From NCBI GenBank assembly GCA_900320225.1, contig ONRL01000017.1, positions 1-43,487 of the forward strand: 43,487 nucleotides of DNA, given 5' to 3'. The DNA comes from an uncultured Lentisphaerota bacterium (GTDB taxonomy: Bacteria; Verrucomicrobiota; Kiritimatiellia; RFP12; UBA1067). Shown one piece after another: positions 9,278-19,891 of this stretch (positions are counted from its first letter, which is position 1; each line of letters opens with the position of its first letter). The translations under genes and the position numbers were made by a program. The notes under the pieces are model-generated. The model made no database searches, had not been told where the DNA came from, and saw only the letters and a program-made list of their open reading frames with translations.

Positions 9278-9999
9278 TTGCCGGTCCGGTCGAGCAGGTC
9301 CTCGTAGAACGCGGCGTTCGCCGTCGCAAAATAGGGCGTGACGAACAGGCCCGCAAAGCCGAACGTCACGACCACGAGCAGGAACCATCCGATGAAGGAG
9401 GCGTCGAGGCAGGCGAGCCGCCAGCGGTGGCCGCGCATCAGCCGCTTCGACTCCTGAATCGCCCGCCACGGCGACCAGTCGGGATGGTCCGCGAGCAGGA
9501 GAAAAGCCATTCGGTAGGAGTAGGACGCGCAGATTCCCGGAACGAGGAACAGGAGCGACCACAGGAAAACCAACAGCGCGCGCAGGAGTCCCAGCGCCGC
9601 CGTGCGGATCGGCCAACGGAATCCGGAAAACGCCTGGAAGGCCGTTGCGCCGCCGCGCATGACGGCAATGGCGAGGACGGCGCCGCCGAATGCGAGAACG
9701 CCTTCCCACATCGCGTGCGCGACGGCGGCGGCGAGCCGGTAGCCGGGTTCCACGTACGGAATGGTCGCCGTGGCCAGGAGCTGCTCCATTTCGGGTTCGT
9801 ACGCGACGCCCATCTGGTCAAGGAAGTCGAGAAGCGGCATGTTCCAGATCCAGCCCTGCCATATGCCGAATCGGCGGATCGCCGTTTCGGCAAGCGCCCC
9901 CAGCAGGAAGACCAGCGCGAAGCCGGCCAGTACGGGCCAAAAGCCGCCTTCCTTCATCCGGCGCCACGCGACGGCGCGCATCTCGCATGCCTTCGGCAT
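9274..9999 (-). CDS. DUF975 family integral membrane protein
   Basis: A 241-residue protein with about five hydrophobic segments, matching the DUF975 pattern: a WPVLAGFALVFLLGAL first helix, FLVPGICASYSYRMAFLLLADHP, AIQESKRLMRGHRWRLACLDASFIGWFLL, and a closing helix ending PYFATANAAFYEDL. The function of the family is unknown. ATG 9999 is preferred because GGAG lies six bases upstream; an in-frame TTG at 10011 is an alternative. The ATG is next to the pyrB stop (TGA at 10003-10001), so it is translationally coupled and last in the gltA-xseA-PP2C-pyrB run. Confidence 0.8.
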   Translation of the reverse strand: MPKACEMRAVAWRRMKEGGFWPVLAGFALVFLLGALAETAIRRFGIWQGWIWNMPLLDFLDQMGVAYEPEMEQLLATATIPYVEPGYRLAAAVAHAMWEGVLAFGGAVLAIAVMRGGATAFQAFSGFRWPIRTAALGLLRALLVFLWSLLFLVPGICASYSYRMAFLLLADHPDWSPWRAIQESKRLMRGHRWRLACLDASFIGWFLLVVVTFGFAGLFVTPYFATANAAFYEDLLDRTGN

Positions 10000-10000
10000 C

Positions 10001-11077
10001 TCACGCTCCAAAGCACATGATCTGCTTTTCGAACCCGAAGGTCATCGCGATCAGCGCGGACCGCACCCACATGCCGTTGCGCATCTGGCGCCAGTACATC
10101 GCGCGCGGATCGTGGTCGCAGCACGTGGCGATCTCGTCGCGGCGCGGCAGCGGATGCATGATCACGCCGTCCTTCGGCAGGAGCGCGAGCTCCTCCGCGC
10201 CGAACTTGAAGAGGTGCGTGTCGATCCGCGCGCTCTCGCCTTTCGACTCGTCCCACTCGTCCTGGATGCGCGTCATGTAGACGGCGTCGGAGACCTTCAC
10301 GGCGGCGCGGAGGTCGTCCGACACCTCGTACTTGACGCCCTTCTCGTCGAGGATCGCGAGCACGTCCGCCGGCACCTGCAGCTGCGGCGGCGCCACGAAC
10401 ACCTGGCGGATGTCGTCGAAGTCCGTGAGGAGATAGCTGAGCGAGCGCACGGTGCGCCCGCGCAGGAGGTCGCCGCAGAACGTGACCGTGCGGCCGCACA
10501 GGCCGCCCTTCGTCTCGAAGGAACGGAGGAGCGTGTAGATGTCGAGCAGGGCCTGCGTGGGATGCTGGTCCTTGCCGGAGCCCGCGTTGATGATCGGGAT
10601 CGGGCGCGAGGAGTTCGAGAGCTCCCACGCCATGTGCTCCGCGAGGCCCTTCTCCGGCGTGCGCATGATGATCATGTCGAAGTAGCTGGAGAAGGTGCGG
10701 ATGGAGTCCTCGCGCGACTCGCCCTTGAACTCGCTTGACGTGGCCGCGTCGCGCACGCTGCCCGTCGTGAGGCCGAGGATCTGGCAGGCGGCGAGATGGC
10801 TCAGGAACGTGCGGGAGCTGGGCTGCGAGAAGTAGAGCATCGCGCGCTTGTGCGGCAGGAGCGACTTCAGGTAGAGAGCGCCCTCCTTGCTCTTCGCCAT
10901 GAAGCGGATCCGGTTCGCGAGGGCCGCGAGCCGCACAAGCAGGTCGCGGTCGAACTGCTGGGCGAACAGCGTGTGGTACGGCGTATTCGGGAGGACGCCG
11001 TTCTCGAGGTACGGTCGCTTCGACTCGAGGGGCAGGTTCTTGAAATCCTCCCACGAGATGTCAGTCAGTTTTGCCAT
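10001..11077 (-). CDS. pyrB: Aspartate carbamoyltransferase
   Basis: A 358-residue enzyme for the first committed step of pyrimidine synthesis: carbamoyl phosphate + aspartate to N-carbamoyl-aspartate. Motifs seen: the carbamoyl-phosphate loop YFSQPSSRTFLSHLAACQ (S-x-R-T core), GSGKDQHPTQALLDIYT, GDLLRGRTVRSLSYLL (the ATCase form rather than OTCase) and MHPLPRRDEI. It is somewhat longer than the usual ~310 residues, mainly through N-terminal and inter-motif additions, and the phosphate loop departs from the common FEPSTRTR form. The start has AGAGGA seven bases upstream. It lies 26 bases after the PP2C gene; no regulatory pyrI gene is adjacent. An ornithine- or acetylornithine-type transcarbamylase is less likely given GDLLRGRT and HPLPRRDEI. 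Confidence 0.9.
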   Translation of the reverse strand: MAKLTDISWEDFKNLPLESKRPYLENGVLPNTPYHTLFAQQFDRDLLVRLAALANRIRFMAKSKEGALYLKSLLPHKRAMLYFSQPSSRTFLSHLAACQILGLTTGSVRDAATSSEFKGESREDSIRTFSSYFDMIIMRTPEKGLAEHMAWELSNSSRPIPIINAGSGKDQHPTQALLDIYTLLRSFETKGGLCGRTVTFCGDLLRGRTVRSLSYLLTDFDDIRQVFVAPPQLQVPADVLAILDEKGVKYEVSDDLRAAVKVSDAVYMTRIQDEWDESKGESARIDTHLFKFGAEELALLPKDGVIMHPLPRRDEIATCCDHDPRAMYWRQMRNGMWVRSALIAMTFGFEKQIMCFGA

Positions 11078-11103
11078 AATCGTTCCTCTTGGAGTGGTGG
11101 CTG

Positions 11104-11913
11104 TCAGCCGTTTGAGACGAATGCGCAAATGAGCGTGTAATTGTCGGGCGCGCCGCCCGCGATCACGTCGCGCGCGAACGCCTTCACCGCGTCGGCCGGC
11201 GTCTTCGCGCGGCCGAGGAGCTTGGAGACCTGCGCGGTGCTCAGCACGTCGTGCACGCCGTCCGTGCAGAGCAGGTAGCGGTCGCCGGCGCGGAAATCGA
11301 CTTTCCGCCAGTCCGGACGCACCCTGAATCCCGTGCCGACGGCGCGCGTGAGGATGTGCGAGAGCGGGTTTTTCCGGCTCTTCAGGTCCTCCGCGCGGGC
11401 ACCGTTCACAAGCGCGCGGCCGAGTTCGTCGCCCACGGTGTGGTCGCGCGTGAGCAACGTGCCGACCCCTTTCCGCCAACGGTAGATGCGGCTGTCGCCC
11501 ACATGCGCGATCGCCCCCCGCGCCGTGCGCAACGGATCGGCCATCAGCAACGCCGCCGTGGACCCCATCATCTTGATGCCGCGCTCCTTCATGTACGCGC
11601 GGATGCGCGTGTTGGCGGCCGCAAGCGCCGCACCGGCCTTGGCCAGACGTTCGCGGAAGGACACGGGCGGCAACTCCAGCAGCTTCGTGAACTCCTCGCA
11701 GATCCACGCGCTCGCGAGCGCGCCGTCCGCGCCGCCGCCCATGCCGTCCGCGACGGCGAGGAAGAATTCTCCGGGACGCATCAAATAGGAGTCCTGGTTG
11801 TCCGCCCGCACGAGTCCGCGGTCGCTCGCCGCCGCCACGTCAAAGCGCAGCGGACCCTGCGGCGCGTCCGCGCCGCGCCTGAAAAGCGAAGCGAACCATG
11901 CGAACGGATTCAT
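11104..11913 (-). CDS. PP2C-family serine/threonine protein phosphatase
   Basis: A 269-residue cytosolic phosphatase with the full set of bacterial PP2C (Stp-type) motifs: SDRGLVRADNQDSY, FFLAVADGMGGG (metal-binding Asp-Gly), GSTAALL, AHVGDSRIYRW, LTRDHT, YLLCTDGVHD and GGAPDNYT. It removes phosphate from Ser/Thr of target proteins, usually opposing Hanks-type kinases; no kinase gene is in the window. The ATG overlaps the xseA stop as ATGA, so the two are translationally coupled. Placement between a DNA-repair nuclease and pyrB looks like operon packing rather than a shared pathway. Confidence 0.9.
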   Translation of the reverse strand: MNPFAWFASLFRRGADAPQGPLRFDVAAASDRGLVRADNQDSYLMRPGEFFLAVADGMGGGADGALASAWICEEFTKLLELPPVSFRERLAKAGAALAAANTRIRAYMKERGIKMMGSTAALLMADPLRTARGAIAHVGDSRIYRWRKGVGTLLTRDHTVGDELGRALVNGARAEDLKSRKNPLSHILTRAVGTGFRVRPDWRKVDFRAGDRYLLCTDGVHDVLSTAQVSKLLGRAKTPADAVKAFARDVIAGGAPDNYTLICAFVSNG

Positions 11914-13196
11914 GCCGCCGTTCCCTCCTGGCTGACCGCCTCGACAACGGAATCCACCGATCCGCCCGCGAGGCGCGTGGTGAGCCGCGCGCCCGGCGCA
12001 AGGCCTTCCACGCCGCGCACGACGCGCCCCTCGGCGTTGAGCGTGATTGAATAGCCGCGCTCGAGCACGCCGTACGGGGAGAGGTGGCGCAGGCCGGTCG
12101 CGGCCGTCTTCAGACGGCTTTCCGCGCGTTGGTAAACGGCAGAAATCACGGGCTCAAGCCGGAGGGCCATGCGCTGCAACCGGTTCTCGAACGCGGTCGA
12201 AACCTCTTTCAAGTGCGCGCCGAGGCGGAAGGAAAGGTCGTCAATGCGCTGCACGAGCGCCTCGTACGCCTGCTGAGGGGCCTTCTCCAGCCGGGCCGCG
12301 AGATCGCACACGCGCGCCACAAGCTCCGCCTTCACGGGCACGGCGCGCTCGGCGGCGATGGACGGCGTGCCGGCGCGGAAGTCCGCCACGTAATCGCACA
12401 GCGTCGTGTCGGACTCGTGCCCGACGGCGCTGATGACGGGGATCCGCGACCTCGCAACGGCGTACACGACGGGTGCCTCGTTGAACGGCCAGAGGTCCTC
12501 CACAGACCCGCCGCCGCGCCCGACGATCAGCACGTCTGGCACCCACGCGCTCGTGTTGAAGAACTCGATTCCGCCCACGATCTCCGCCGCCGCGCCCTCG
12601 CCCTGCACCTTCACGGGGAAGAGGCGGATCTCGAGGTTGGGGAAACGGCGCGTGAGGACCGTGCACATGTCGTGGATCACGGCGCCGGAAAGCGACGTGA
12701 CGATGGCGATCCGGTGCGGCAGGAACGGCAGGGGGCGCCGGAGGTTGGGGTGGTCGAGCTTGTTGAGCCCCTCCGCCTCCAACTTTGCCTTCAGCGCGTT
12801 GAACGCGGCCATCTTGTCGCCCTGTCCGGCAATGCGCAGACGCTTCACCTTGAAGGAGTACTGTCCGCGCCCCATATTGAGGTCGAGTTCGCCCTGCGCC
12901 TGCACCTTCAGGCCGTTGACGGCCGCCTCGCCCTGCTTGAGCGCGGCGAGGAACCCCTCGTCGCAGTTGCCGACGTTGAAGGCGAACAACACGCAGGAGA
13001 TCGTGGCGTTTGCGTCCTTCAACGCGAAATAGCGGTGCCCGGAGCCGTAGATCTTGTTGCCCGACACCTCGCCCTCGATCCACACGCCGGCGAGTTTCTC
13101 GTTGTTTGACAACAAGTTCTTGCGAATGGACTGGGTCAGCGCCGTGACGGAAAAGACCCGTCCCGGTGGCGTTCCGCCCTCGGCGGGAGCACTCAC
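11910..13196 (-). CDS. xseA: Exodeoxyribonuclease VII large subunit
   Basis: A 428-residue large subunit of exonuclease VII, which degrades single-stranded DNA. An N-terminal OB-fold (FSVTALTQSIRKNLLSNN, LAGVWIEGEVSG, GHRYFALKD) is followed by the catalytic region (IAIVTSLSGAVIHDM, VLIVGRGGGSVEDLWPFNE, SAVGHESDTTLCDYVADFRA, TPSIAAE) and a long helical tail. The start is GTG at 13196, overlapping the gltA stop as GTGA, with GGAGG seven bases upstream inside gltA. The small subunit gene xseB is not adjacent. Length is normal for the family. Confidence 0.92.
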   Translation of the reverse strand: MSAPAEGGTPPGRVFSVTALTQSIRKNLLSNNEKLAGVWIEGEVSGNKIYGSGHRYFALKDANATISCVLFAFNVGNCDEGFLAALKQGEAAVNGLKVQAQGELDLNMGRGQYSFKVKRLRIAGQGDKMAAFNALKAKLEAEGLNKLDHPNLRRPLPFLPHRIAIVTSLSGAVIHDMCTVLTRRFPNLEIRLFPVKVQGEGAAAEIVGGIEFFNTSAWVPDVLIVGRGGGSVEDLWPFNEAPVVYAVARSRIPVISAVGHESDTTLCDYVADFRAGTPSIAAERAVPVKAELVARVCDLAARLEKAPQQAYEALVQRIDDLSFRLGAHLKEVSTAFENRLQRMALRLEPVISAVYQRAESRLKTAATGLRHLSPYGVLERGYSITLNAEGRVVRGVEGLAPGARLTTRLAGGSVDSVVEAVSQEGTAA

Positions 13197-14545
13197 CCGC
13201 GCGCCTCCAACGGTTCGTAGGGACGCGCCCGCTTGTAGACGGGCTTGTAGGCGGGACGGATGATGGGGCCGCCGTTCACGAGCTCCTCCATGCGGTGCGC
13301 GCACCAGCCGACGACGCGGCCCACCGCGAAGAGCGGCGTGTAGAGGTCTTGCGGGATGCCGAGCATGTCGTACACGAACCCGCTGTAGAGGTCCACGTTC
13401 GCGCAGACGTCGCGCGCGCCGGGGTGAACCTGCTGGATGATGCCGGGGCCGAGCGTCTCGATCGCGTCGTAAAGCGCGAACTCGTCCATGCGGTCGTTCG
13501 CCTCGGCGAGCATCTTCGCCTTCTCCTTGAGGAGCTGGGCGCGCGGGTCGGAGATCGTGTAGACGGCGTGGCCGAGGCCGTAGACGAGGCCCGTGCCGTC
13601 GCCCGCCTCGCGGCGCACGATCTTCGTGAGGTAGTCGGCAACCTCGCCGGAATCGGTCCACGAGCGGATGTTCCGCTTCATCTCGGCCATCTGGCGCATC
13701 GTGCGGAGGTTCGCGCCGCCGTGGCGGCTTCCCTTGAGGGAGAGCGTGGCGGCGGCGACGGTGGAGTACATGTCCGAAAACGAGGAGGTGATGACGTGCG
13801 TCACGAAGCTCGAGTTGTTGCCGCCGCCGTGCTCGGCGTGGAGGATCAGCGCGAGGTCGAGCGTCTCGGCCTCGAGCTGCGTGTAGCTGCCGCTCTCGCG
13901 GATGAGGGTGAGGATGTTCTCCGCCGTGCCGTGCGTGGGGTCGGGGTAGCGCATCATGAGCGCGCGCCCGAGGTGGTAGTGGGCCTTGGCCTGGTAGGCG
14001 TAGGCGGCGATCGTGGGGAAACCCGCGATCAGCTCCACGGCCTGGCGGAGGTTCGTCTCGATGTCGAGGAGGTCCGGCGTGGTGTCGTAGGTGTAGGCGG
14101 TCAGCACGGCGCGGGCGATGGAGTTCATGAGGTCCATGCCCGGCGCGTGCACGATCGCCTTCTCCTTGAAGCCGTCGGGAAGACGACGGTGCTCGGCCAG
14201 AAGCTCCTGCCACTCCGCAAGCTGCACCGCCGTGGGCAGCTCGCCGAAGAGCAGCAGGTAGGCGCATTCCTCGAACCCGAAGCGCTTCTCGCGTTCACAG
14301 GCGCGGACGAGGTCGACCACGTCGATGCCCCGGTAGAAGAGCTGGCCGGGGACGGCCTGCTTCTCCCCTTCCGAGACGACGTAGCCGTGGACGTTGCCGA
14401 TGGTCGTCAAGCCCACCAGCACGCCCGTGCCGTCCGTGTTGCGAAGCCCGCGCTTCACGTTGTACTTCTGGTACAACGCGGGGTCGATCGCGTCCACGCG
14501 CCACACGTCTTCGGCGCGCGCCTTCAGCCAAACCGATTCAATCAT
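13193..14545 (-). CDS. gltA: Citrate synthase
   Basis: A 450-residue citrate synthase (acetyl-CoA + oxaloacetate to citrate), the entry step of the TCA cycle. Key blocks: LFYRGIDVVDLV, ILHAEHGGGNNSSFVTHVI (first catalytic His region), SLKGSRHGGAN, GLGHAVYTISDPRA (second catalytic His) and ANVDLYSGFVYDMLG (catalytic Asp). The HAEHGGGNNSSF form is the divergent type found in various anaerobes rather than the proteobacterial type; a 2-methylcitrate or Re-type activity cannot be excluded. GGAAG stands just upstream of the ATG. It heads a coupled series gltA-xseA-PP2C-pyrB-DUF975 and lies 44 bases after the Gfo/Idh/MocA gene. Confidence 0.9.
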   Translation of the reverse strand: MIESVWLKARAEDVWRVDAIDPALYQKYNVKRGLRNTDGTGVLVGLTTIGNVHGYVVSEGEKQAVPGQLFYRGIDVVDLVRACEREKRFGFEECAYLLLFGELPTAVQLAEWQELLAEHRRLPDGFKEKAIVHAPGMDLMNSIARAVLTAYTYDTTPDLLDIETNLRQAVELIAGFPTIAAYAYQAKAHYHLGRALMMRYPDPTHGTAENILTLIRESGSYTQLEAETLDLALILHAEHGGGNNSSFVTHVITSSFSDMYSTVAAATLSLKGSRHGGANLRTMRQMAEMKRNIRSWTDSGEVADYLTKIVRREAGDGTGLVYGLGHAVYTISDPRAQLLKEKAKMLAEANDRMDEFALYDAIETLGPGIIQQVHPGARDVCANVDLYSGFVYDMLGIPQDLYTPLFAVGRVVGWCAHRMEELVNGGPIIRPAYKPVYKRARPYEPLEARG

Positions 14546-14553
14546 CTTCCTTT

Positions 14554-14586
14554 CTCAACTCTCAACTATTTCATTCGTCATTCGTC
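14554..14586. repeat. Tandem heptamers between two co-directional genes
   Basis: CTCAACT occurs twice in tandem (14554-14567) and ATTCGTC twice (14573-14586), filling the short gap between the Gfo/Idh/MocA gene and gltA. Confidence 0.7.
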
Positions 14587-14589
14587 ATT

Positions 14590-15990
14590 TCACACGCGAT
14601 ACCCCAGCGGTGCGTCCTGCGTGGCCTTGTCGGACGTCGGCAGGTCCTTCGGCAGGTCGCGCCACGGCTTGCCGGGAAGCGCCCACTCGTTGTCGCCGCA
14701 CGTCGGCATCGCCACGTCGCCGTCCTTCTCGAAGTCCTCGGGCGTGGGCGTGCAGGCGAAGTTGTACCAGGGGCTCTTCTCGTTCGAGAGGAGCTGGTTC
14801 AGCGCCACCATCTGGCCGGTGTAGGCGGAGATGCGGATCATCACGCCGCACGCGGTGGAGATTGCGCACGCCTCGCCCTCGTTGTAGTAGGGGCCGCAGC
14901 CGAGGATCGACTTCAGCATGTCAATGTGCTCCACCACGTAGGGGCTCTCGCCGCGGAAGTTGGCTTCGTCAAGCTCGATGCGCTTGCCGTCGGGCGTCTT
15001 CGCGGTGGTGCCGGTGAGGACAGCCTTCTCGGTGCGGAAGAGCTCGCTCACGTTGCTCGCGCAGGCCTCGACCTGGCGGCACATGGAGTGGATGTGCACG
15101 CCGTCGCCGTAGTCGAAGTCGCCGCTGAAGCAGTCGTACTGGTTGCCGCTCACGCGGCGGGCACGCGCGCCAAAGGCCACGACGGTCTTCGGATAGCGGC
15201 CGAGGAACCAGTTCGCCACGTCAATGTTGTGGACGTGCTGCTCGCAGATGTGGTCGCCGGAGAGCTCGGCGAAGTTGAGCCAGTTGTTGCAGAGGTAGTC
15301 CTTGTTCGTCTGGCCCGGCTGGCGCGCGCGCACCCACGGCACGCGGCCGTTCCAGTACACCTCGCCGCCGAGGATCGTGCCGAGCTTGCCCTCGTCGAGG
15401 GCCTTCTTCACCATCAGGTAGCCCTTCTGGTGGCGGCGCTGCGTGCCGCACACGATTGTGAGCTTCTTCTGCTCGGCGAGCTTCGACGCTGCGATCATGA
15501 GGCGCACGCCCGGACCGTCCACGGCCACGCCCTTCTCGGCGAACACGTGCTTGCCGGCCTGGATGGCCGCCATCGTGTGAATCGGACGGAAGTTGAGGGG
15601 CGTCGTGAGGATCACCACGTCCACCTCGGGCATCGCCATGATCTGCTTGTAGCCGTTGGCGCCGCCGAACGCGAACTTCTCGTCCACGCCGAACTTCTTC
15701 GCGGCGCCCTTCGCCTTCTCGAGGAAGTAGTCCGCGAAGGCGACCGGCTTCACGGTCACGTTCACGCCCTCTTCGCGGAGGATCTTCGCCGCCTGCAGCA
15801 GATTGCCGAGCGCGCCCTGGCGGTAGGTGTCCTGCTCGTTGAGGGCCTTGTAGCCGCCGCCCGTGCCGCGTCCGCCGCAGCCGACCACCGCGACCTTGAT
15901 CTCGCGCCCCGCGCCCTGCGCGTGCACGCCCTGCGCCGCAGCTGCAACCGCCGCCACCGCGCCCGTCTTGATGAAGTCTCTTCTGTTCAT
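14590..15990 (-). CDS. Tat-exported Gfo/Idh/MocA family oxidoreductase
   Basis: A 466-residue NAD(P)-dependent sugar or inositol oxidoreductase-like protein. The N-terminus MNRRDFIKTGAVAAVAAAAQ is a twin-arginine signal, so the protein is exported folded, presumably with its nucleotide bound. The Rossmann motif is IKVAVVGCGGRGTGGG; the second strand region carries VVILTTPLNFRPIHTMAAIQAGKHVFAEK, the family's EK motif. The C-terminal domain has GDHICEQHVHNIDVANWFLG with the conserved H-x-x-D. This Tat-exported subgroup is common in Planctomycetes, Verrucomicrobia and Lentisphaerae. The substrate is unknown. ATG 15990 has AAGGAAAA upstream. The preceding gene is another Tat-exported sugar enzyme, so the two may act together. 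Confidence 0.88.
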   Translation of the reverse strand: MNRRDFIKTGAVAAVAAAAQGVHAQGAGREIKVAVVGCGGRGTGGGYKALNEQDTYRQGALGNLLQAAKILREEGVNVTVKPVAFADYFLEKAKGAAKKFGVDEKFAFGGANGYKQIMAMPEVDVVILTTPLNFRPIHTMAAIQAGKHVFAEKGVAVDGPGVRLMIAASKLAEQKKLTIVCGTQRRHQKGYLMVKKALDEGKLGTILGGEVYWNGRVPWVRARQPGQTNKDYLCNNWLNFAELSGDHICEQHVHNIDVANWFLGRYPKTVVAFGARARRVSGNQYDCFSGDFDYGDGVHIHSMCRQVEACASNVSELFRTEKAVLTGTTAKTPDGKRIELDEANFRGESPYVVEHIDMLKSILGCGPYYNEGEACAISTACGVMIRISAYTGQMVALNQLLSNEKSPWYNFACTPTPEDFEKDGDVAMPTCGDNEWALPGKPWRDLPKDLPTSDKATQDAPLGYRV

Positions 15991-16028
15991 TGTTTTTCCT
16001 TGTTGGTTTTCAAATTTTTTAGGACACA

Positions 16029-16096
16029 AGACAAAGGACGTCAGACAAAGGCTGGAACAGCAAACCTTTGTCCTTTGTCTTACGTCCTCCGTCCTT
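16029..16096. repeat. Inverted repeat built of tandem heptamers
   Basis: The arms 16036-16051 and 16072-16087 are inverted copies with 15 of 16 matches (left arm GGACGTCAGACAAAGG). An alternative perfect 12-base pairing joins 16029-16040 with 16070-16081. The right side consists of heptamers: CCTTTGT twice (16065-16078) and CGTCCTC/CGTCCTT (16083-16096). It could fold in mRNA between the two Tat-enzyme genes, but no T-tract follows on the minus strand. Confidence 0.65.
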
Positions 16097-16112
16097 CCTC
16101 ATCGGTCTTTCC

Positions 16113-17069
16113 TCACGCCTCCGCCCACTGCTGGCGCAGGAGCTTGACCATGTTCTGGATGAGCGCGTGGCGCTCGGCCTCGTTGGGCATGATCGGCTTC
16201 CCCTTGACGTCCTTGCCCTTGGCCGGGAATCCGCACTCCATCGACACCGCGCCGCGGTAGCCGATGAACTTGAGCCCCTTGAAGCCGTCCACGTAGTTGT
16301 CGAGCGCGCCGTCCGTGCCGGGCACCTTGCGGTTGCCGAGCGAGGCGATGTGCACGTGCGTGAGCAGCTTTCCGGCCGCGACGAACGCGGCGAAGTAGCT
16401 CGGCTCCTCCCACATCATGTGCCAGAAGTCGCCCATCACCGTGCAGCCCTTGCCGATCTCCTGCGCCATCTTGGCGGCGTCGGCCACCTGGCGCATGAAC
16501 GGCGTCTCGCCACGGCGTAGGGGCTCCAGCACGATGGACGTGCCGCACGCGGCCGCCTTCTCGGCAAGGCGCTTGCCGGTGTTCGTCACGAAGTCCTCGC
16601 GCAGCTCCTTGAGGCCCACCTCGGGCTTGCCGCGCGCGGGGCAGATGATGAGGCCCACGCTCTTCATCTGGCCGAGGATCTCGAGGACCGGCATGAACTT
16701 CTCGACCTCGGCGTCGTTCTTCGCCTTGTCGGCGTAGTCGAACCGGGACGGTCCGCAGGCCGTCGTAAGGAAGAGCTTGCGCCCCTTGAGCGCATCGACG
16801 AGTTTCGGGCCCTGCTCCTGCAGCCACTCGAGCTTGGAGGTGATCTCCACCGCCTGGAAATCGTTCGACTCAAGGTAGTCGAGCTTCGCGTTGATGTCGT
16901 CCTTCGTGGGAATGAGCCACCACTGGAGGCAGAGGTTCAGCTGGGCCGGCTGGGCGGGCGGCGTCAGCTTCGGCATGCCGTTCCCGCAGCAGCCCTCGCC
17001 GCGCGCGGACAAGCAGGCGGCGGCCATTCCGGCCACGGCTCCGCCCTTCAGAAAATCTCGTCTGTTCAT
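16113..17069 (-). CDS. Tat-exported sugar-phosphate isomerase/epimerase-like TIM barrel
   Basis: A 318-residue protein of the xylose isomerase-like TIM-barrel superfamily (hydroxypyruvate isomerase/AP endonuclease 2 fold). It opens with a twin-arginine signal, MNRRDFLKGGAVAGMAAACL. Barrel features: LNLCLQWWLIP, YLESNDFQAVEIT, GTSIVLEPLRRGE with a likely metal-binding Glu, TVMGDFWHMMWEEPSY (metal-type Asp and His), LTHVHIASLGNRK, and YRGAVSMECGF with the last acidic ligand. The reaction is unknown; related Tat-exported genes usually sit beside Gfo/Idh/MocA oxidoreductases, as here. AGGAG lies ahead of the ATG, and the promoter upstream contains a palindrome over the -10. Confidence 0.82.
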   Translation of the reverse strand: MNRRDFLKGGAVAGMAAACLSARGEGCCGNGMPKLTPPAQPAQLNLCLQWWLIPTKDDINAKLDYLESNDFQAVEITSKLEWLQEQGPKLVDALKGRKLFLTTACGPSRFDYADKAKNDAEVEKFMPVLEILGQMKSVGLIICPARGKPEVGLKELREDFVTNTGKRLAEKAAACGTSIVLEPLRRGETPFMRQVADAAKMAQEIGKGCTVMGDFWHMMWEEPSYFAAFVAAGKLLTHVHIASLGNRKVPGTDGALDNYVDGFKGLKFIGYRGAVSMECGFPAKGKDVKGKPIMPNEAERHALIQNMVKLLRQQWAEA

Positions 17070-17096
17070 TCAGTCTCCTATTAAGGTGTTTGCAAG

Positions 17097-17111
17097 CGTG
17101 TATTATACACG
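17097..17111 (-). promoter_or_regulatory. -10 element inside a perfect palindrome
   Basis: CGTGTAT-A-ATACACG is a perfect inverted repeat with a one-base centre, and it contains TATAAT (minus strand 17107-17102). It is the likely promoter of the Tat isomerase gene with a built-in operator; the -35 is weak. Confidence 0.5.
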
Positions 17112-17118
17112 AAATGAC

Positions 17119-17158
17119 GGAAAAAATCTAGCCCCCCGCGCATTTTTGTGGGAGGGCC
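17119..17158 (-). terminator. Rho-independent terminator after clpB
   Basis: Reading the minus strand, GGCCCTCCC (17158-17150) pairs with GGGGGGC (17137-17131), allowing G-T pairs, around a loop containing AAAAATG. TAGATTTTTT follows. It separates clpB from the sugar isomerase promoter. Confidence 0.6.
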
Positions 17159-17161
17159 AGG

Positions 17162-17191
17162 TTTGGGCTTTTAGCTTTGGGCTTTGAGCTT

Positions 17192-17196
<5 letters not shown>
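17162..17196. repeat. Five tandem degenerate heptamers after clpB
   Basis: Units TTTGGGC, TTTTAGC, TTTGGGC, TTTGAGC and TTTTAGG lie head to tail; the last overlaps the clpB stop codon. Confidence 0.75.
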
Positions 17197-19717
<2,521 letters not shown>

Positions 19718-19891
19718 TGTTATGTCTCCTTTTTCCGGCATCAAATCCAGCAGAATCCATGCCAAGGCGCAGTTGCCGGCCGCGACGAAGCGCGTACCTC
19801 GTAATCTTGCCGAAACAAAAGCAACGAACGTGTGTCAATTGTGTCGTTTGTCCGTTGCGATGTGCCATTCTGTCACCTCTGTCGCATTCGC

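Noticed and set aside
19718-19891. Heat-shock promoter before clpB
   Set aside because: CTTGAA and TTGACA words are present but no matching downstream element lies at proper spacing.
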